Assembly: GCF_010119245.1 (NCBI RefSeq)
Contig: NZ_WNKG01000002.1
Location: 496,001 to 560,000, forward strand
DNA: 64,000 nucleotides
DNA from: Cyclobacterium salsum
Lineage (GTDB): Bacteria; Bacteroidota; Bacteroidia; Cytophagales; Cyclobacteriaceae
Reading direction: 5' to 3'
The notes below the pieces were generated by a model. It was not told the origin of the DNA. It was given only the letters and a program-made list of their open reading frames with translations, and made no database searches. This document shows, piece after piece, positions 60,692 to 64,000 of the stretch. The number at the start of each line of letters is the position of its first letter. Position 1 is the first letter of the stretch. A program made the position numbers and the translations under genes.

Positions 60692-62011
60692 ATGTCTACA
60701 ACCAAATTTCAAAAATATACCCAATACAAAGTCAAGGATATCTCGCTTGCTGCATATGGAAGAAAGGAAATCAGGCTGGCGGAAAGTGAAATGCCCGGAC
60801 TGATGGCATTGAGAGAAGAGTATGGTGCTTCTCAGCCCCTTAAAGGGGCACGGATTGCCGGATGCCTTCACATGACCATACAGACAGCGGTACTGATAGA
60901 GACCTTGGTTGCACTTGGGGCGGAGGTAACCTGGTCCTCCTGTAACATATTTTCCACACAGGATCACGCAGCCGCTGCCATAGCAGAAGCGGGAATAAGT
61001 GTTTATGCCTGGAAAGGCCTTTCTGCCGAGGATTTTGATTGGTGTATCGAACAAACCTTATTTTTTGGAGAAGATCGCAAACCCTTAAACATGATTTTGG
61101 ATGATGGGGGAGATCTGACGAATATGGTTTTGGATAATTACCCTGAGTTAGTTTCCGGAATCAAAGGGCTGTCAGAAGAAACAACTACTGGCGTTCACCG
61201 ACTCTACGAACGAATGAAAAATGGAACGCTAACCATTCCAGCGATTAATGTAAACGATTCGGTTACCAAATCGAAATTTGATAACAAATACGGCTGTAAG
61301 GAATCGCTGGTAGATGCCATCCGAAGAGCTACTGATATCATGATGGCGGGAAAAGTAGCGGCAGTAGCCGGTTATGGTGATGTTGGAAAAGGTTCGGCTG
61401 CCTCATTGAGAGGTGCTGGCGCACGGGTGATCGTATCGGAAATTGATCCGATTTGTGCCCTGCAAGCAGCCATGGATGGGTTTGAAGTTAAAAAAATGAT
61501 GGATGCGGTAAAAGAGGCCGATATCGTCGTAACCGCGACTGGTAATAAAGACATCATTGGCGAGGCACATTTCAAAGCATTGAAGGATAAAGCGATTGTT
61601 TGCAATATCGGCCATTTCGACAATGAAATAGACATGGCCTGGTTGAATGGGAATTATGGGCATACCAAGGACGAAATCAAACCTCAGGTAGATCTTTACC
61701 ACTTGGATGGCAAGGATATCATCCTATTGGCGGAAGGCAGGTTGGTGAATTTGGGCTGTGCCACGGGACATCCTTCATTTGTTATGTCTAATTCCTTCAC
61801 CAACCAAACGCTGGCGCAAATGGAACTTTGGAACAATACGGATCAATACGAAGCGGGTGTGTACATGCTACCCAAACATCTGGACGAAAAAGTAGCTGCC
61901 TTGCATTTGAAAAAGTTGGGTGTCGAGCTAGACGAGTTGACGGGTGACCAAGCATCATATATAGGTGTAAATCAAAAAGGACCCTTCAAACCCGACTATT
62001 ACCGGTATTAA
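60692..62011 (+). CDS. ahcY: Adenosylhomocysteinase
   Basis: It hydrolyses S-adenosylhomocysteine to adenosine and homocysteine, keeping methylation going. The 439-residue protein has the substrate site ([42 protein letters not shown]), the NAD-binding [20 protein letters not shown] near residue 230 and a C-terminal YRY. The ATG at 60692 fits the usual N-terminus; the in-frame TTG at 60656 is 12 codons further up. Its own terminator follows at 62037. Confidence 0.97.
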   Translation: MSTTKFQKYTQYKVKDISLAAYGRKEIRLAESEMPGLMALREEYGASQPLKGARIAGCLHMTIQTAVLIETLVALGAEVTWSSCNIFSTQDHAAAAIAEAGISVYAWKGLSAEDFDWCIEQTLFFGEDRKPLNMILDDGGDLTNMVLDNYPELVSGIKGLSEETTTGVHRLYERMKNGTLTIPAINVNDSVTKSKFDNKYGCKESLVDAIRRATDIMMAGKVAAVAGYGDVGKGSAASLRGAGARVIVSEIDPICALQAAMDGFEVKKMMDAVKEADIVVTATGNKDIIGEAHFKALKDKAIVCNIGHFDNEIDMAWLNGNYGHTKDEIKPQVDLYHLDGKDIILLAEGRLVNLGCATGHPSFVMSNSFTNQTLAQMELWNNTDQYEAGVYMLPKHLDEKVAALHLKKLGVELDELTGDQASYIGVNQKGPFKPDYYRY

Positions 62012-62036
62012 TCAGTCCTTTAGAATAACAAAAGGT

Positions 62037-62066
62037 AAAGCCCGGACGTTGTGTCCGGGCTTTTTT
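62037..62066 (+). terminator. Rho-independent terminator of ahcY
   Basis: AAAGCCCGGAC and GTCCGGGCTTT form an 11-base stem with a 5-base loop, followed by more T residues. It starts 26 bases after the ahcY stop. Confidence 0.95.
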
Positions 62067-62203
62067 ATTGCGTTGGAATGCATTGAATACCCCGATCTGA
62101 AAGATCCAAAAGGTTAAAATTTTTGTTAAGTGAGCGCATATAGGCAGGTAAAGACTTGGTGCGAAAGCTTGTAACGATTAATTTTAGAGTATAATCCAAT
62201 TTG

Positions 62204-62602
62204 ATGAAGACACTTTCTTTTGTATTTATACGGTTAGGTATTGGAATTAGCATGTTTGGTCATGGCCTGGTAAGGATTCCCAAACTCAACGAATTTAGTA
62301 GCGGGATGGTAAGCCGTTTTAGCGAATCTTTCTTACCCGGCCAAGTGGTACTACCATTTAGTCTGATTTTACCGTTTCTGGAGTTGTTAATAGGACTCTT
62401 GCTAATCCTTGGGTGGAAAACCCGACTTACGGGAATTTCCGGAGCCATTTTGATGCTCTTCCTGATGTTCGGAACTTCCATGATAGAAAACTGGGGGGCG
62501 CTGCCCTCGCAGATGATTCATTTATTATTTTTCGTTTTGGTATACGAGTTTCATCAGGTAAATACGTTGGCTCTAGACCGAATTAATGCTCCATCTAATT
62601 AA
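62204..62602 (+). CDS. DoxX family membrane protein
   Basis: The 132-residue protein has four membrane helices and the DoxX wording FIRLGIGISMFGHGLVRI near the start and PFLELLIGLLLILGWKTRLTG in the middle. DoxX proteins are small inner-membrane proteins tied to quinone or sulfur and redox stress metabolism; the exact role is unknown. The start is the ATG at 62204. The Crp/Fnr-type regulator begins directly after its stop, so the two form an operon. Confidence 0.9.
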   Translation: MKTLSFVFIRLGIGISMFGHGLVRIPKLNEFSSGMVSRFSESFLPGQVVLPFSLILPFLELLIGLLLILGWKTRLTGISGAILMLFLMFGTSMIENWGALPSQMIHLLFFVLVYEFHQVNTLALDRINAPSN

Positions 62603-63268
62603 ATGTATATGATCGAAAAAGAAGATCTTAAATCTCATTTACCTTTTATCACCGATTCCAGACTGAGAGATGCCCTGGTGAAAGAGGGTAGGCTCATGGA
62701 AATTGAAAAGGGGAAGGCCATTATGGAACCGGGTCAGTTCATAAAGATGGTGCCCATCATTTTAGAGGGTAGCATCAAGGTCTTACGAATGGACGAGGAA
62801 GGTAGGGAGTTATTTTTATATTACCTGGAACCGGGGCAGACCTGCGCCCTTTCCCTAACCTGTTGCTCTGCTTCCAAACCCAGCGAGATAAAGGCCGTTG
62901 CCGAAGAGCGTTCGGTTATATTGGCCATACCTGTTCAGGTACACGAGCAATGGTCCGATGAATTTAAACAATGGAAGGACTATGTGTCCAGTACCTACCA
63001 ATTCCGGTTTCAGGAAATGCTGGAGACACTGGATGCGGTAGCCTTTAAGCGCATGGATGAGCGACTGATGCGCTACATTGTAACCAAAATGAAACAGGCC
63101 AAAGCCAACGAACTGCACACCACTCATCAGGAAATTGCCTCCGAATTGGGAACATCGCGTGAAGTAATTTCCCGCTTGCTAAAGCAGTTGGAAAAGAAGA
63201 AGTGGATAGAACTGGGTAGGAATGTGATTTATATCAGAGATGATTTTGAAGAGTTGATTAGCAAATAA
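62603..63268 (+). CDS. Crp/Fnr family transcription regulator with a cysteine cluster
   Basis: The 221-residue protein has a cyclic-nucleotide-binding-like beta-barrel (about 35-115, with EPGQFIKMVPIILEGSIKVL) and a C-terminal winged helix (THQEIASELGTSREVISRLLKQLEKK, about 165-200). Three cysteines, C81, C87 and C88 (TCALSLTCCSA), sit in the barrel and suggest a redox or metal signal rather than cAMP. Its ATG follows the DoxX stop directly, so it may control its own operon. Confidence 0.92.
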   Translation: MYMIEKEDLKSHLPFITDSRLRDALVKEGRLMEIEKGKAIMEPGQFIKMVPIILEGSIKVLRMDEEGRELFLYYLEPGQTCALSLTCCSASKPSEIKAVAEERSVILAIPVQVHEQWSDEFKQWKDYVSSTYQFRFQEMLETLDAVAFKRMDERLMRYIVTKMKQAKANELHTTHQEIASELGTSREVISRLLKQLEKKKWIELGRNVIYIRDDFEELISK

Positions 63269-63385
63269 AATCCCTCTAAACCAGCGCATTGATGGCAACC
63301 TCTATATCTGCTAAACAGAGCTACCGGGTGGTTCACTGGCAGGCATTTTTCTGCTACCAATAGGTTTTCACGACATGAATAGGTA

Positions 63386-64000
63386 ATGAATAAGTGGTTC
63401 CTTTTTCTGAGTACTTGCTTTGGGTTTTTGTGGCTACCTATACTCAACGCGCAGGACACGAATTCCCTTAAGTTCAAAAAACTGGAAATGGATAAAAACC
63501 TTTCCAGTGGAAATGTGCAGGCCATTTTTCAGGATGAAGATGGCTACATGTGGTTGGGGACAAATAATGGACTGAATCGATATGACGGATTCAGGCTTAA
63601 GAATTTTTTTGCAGATCAGCGAGATTCCAGTACCATTAGCAGCAATTCGATATATAAGATTTTCCAAGGTCCCGAAGGAAATGTATGGTTTAAAGATTTC
63701 GATAAAATTGTTGATGTCTACCTGAAAGATAAAGGCATTTTTGAACGGGACATGGACGAGATTTCCAGGCAGTATAAGTTGCGGAGTTCCGACATCACAC
63801 GGGTTTTTGAAGATTCAGAAAAAAGATACTGGTTTTTACATCCCTACGAAGGTATTAGTCTATTAGGTAGCGGGCTACAAGAGACCCGGTATTTTTTCTC
63901 CAAAAATTCAGCGGAAGGTACCATCAGTAGTAACCTGGTGACAGATATACAGGAAGATCCCCATGGTGATTTTTGGCTGGTTCATGCCAATGGATGGATT
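63386..64000 (+). CDS. Hybrid two-component regulator, Reg_prop propeller sensor (partial, N-terminus)
   Basis: The first 205 codons are present; the gene runs off the right edge. The protein opens with a signal peptide cut near LNAQD, then the two-component-regulator propeller repeats SGNVQAIFQDEDGYMWLGTNNGLNRYDGF and SSNLVTDIQEDPHGDFWLVHANGW. This is the ligand-sensing start of Bacteroidota hybrid kinases (HTCS type), which often control polysaccharide loci; a kinase, receiver and DNA-binding end probably follow outside the window. The ATG at 63386 is 117 bases after the Crp/Fnr gene. Confidence 0.85.
   Translation, partial: MNKWFLFLSTCFGFLWLPILNAQDTNSLKFKKLEMDKNLSSGNVQAIFQDEDGYMWLGTNNGLNRYDGFRLKNFFADQRDSSTISSNSIYKIFQGPEGNVWFKDFDKIVDVYLKDKGIFERDMDEISRQYKLRSSDITRVFEDSEKRYWFLHPYEGISLLGSGLQETRYFFSKNSAEGTISSNLVTDIQEDPHGDFWLVHANGWI

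Overview
The window looks like chromosomal DNA of a Bacteroidota bacterium, most likely an aerobic Cytophagales/Cyclobacteriaceae-type organism (family placement is inferred). The evidence is a SusC/SusD pair, many TonB-linked outer-membrane proteins with carboxypeptidase-like N-terminal domains, two hybrid two-component/one-protein regulators, the birA / rsfS-ftsH neighbourhood, and promoters of the Bacteroidota form (TTG, 19 bases, TAnnTTTG). UGA acts as an ordinary stop. No tRNA, rRNA, CRISPR array, transposase or phage gene was seen.

Layout. 0-13 kb: the N-terminus of an FtsX/MacB-type permease with its promoter and an operator-like palindrome, a TIM-barrel sugar isomerase/epimerase-like protein, a TonB receptor on the minus strand, then a plus-strand run of a propeller/cytochrome c lipoprotein, an isochorismatase-like lipoprotein and a SusC/SusD pair. 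13-17.7 kb: a remnant of a small heat-shock gene behind a sigma-54-like promoter, a small hypothetical gene, terminators, a translationally coupled YdeP-type molybdoenzyme/FdhD pair, and a DUF4160/DUF2442 gene pair in which each gene carries one in-frame stop. 17.8-29.8 kb: two paralogous outer-membrane beta-barrel proteins in the same orientation enclosing a tight four-gene operon (DUF4856, imelysin, HTTM, TonB receptor); its promoter sits between two identical 15-base boxes that resemble iron-regulator sites.

30-41 kb: a flavin-dependent oxidase, a hybrid sensor kinase/AraC regulator, two secreted sulfatases and a PQQ-type propeller dehydrogenase with a built-in cytochrome c. The same direct repeat, ATGTTCC-N14-ATGTTCC, occurs upstream of the oxidase and between the regulator and the sulfatases, which suggests one regulon acting on a sulfated compound. 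There is no SusC/D or glycoside hydrolase at this locus, so it is not a standard polysaccharide utilisation locus.

41-64 kb: mostly housekeeping and envelope genes. These are a purple-acid-phosphatase-like enzyme with a PepSY-like tail, NAD(P)HX repair, an aldose-sugar dehydrogenase, RNase HII, a GH63-like glucosidase, a glycosyltransferase with a metallophosphoesterase, a PAS kinase with a sigma-54 response regulator, an FKBP isomerase, LpxH-like hydrolase, FtsH, RsfS, BirA, AhcY, DoxX with a Crp/Fnr regulator, and the start of a second ligand-sensing propeller kinase that runs off the end.

The most unusual material is the 31-41 kb regulon with its paired direct repeats, the truncated Hsp20 gene that keeps what looks like its full control region, the doubly stopped DUF4160/DUF2442 pair, and the Fur-like boxes bracketing the imelysin operon promoter. 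All functional statements rest on reading motifs by eye; no database search was run.
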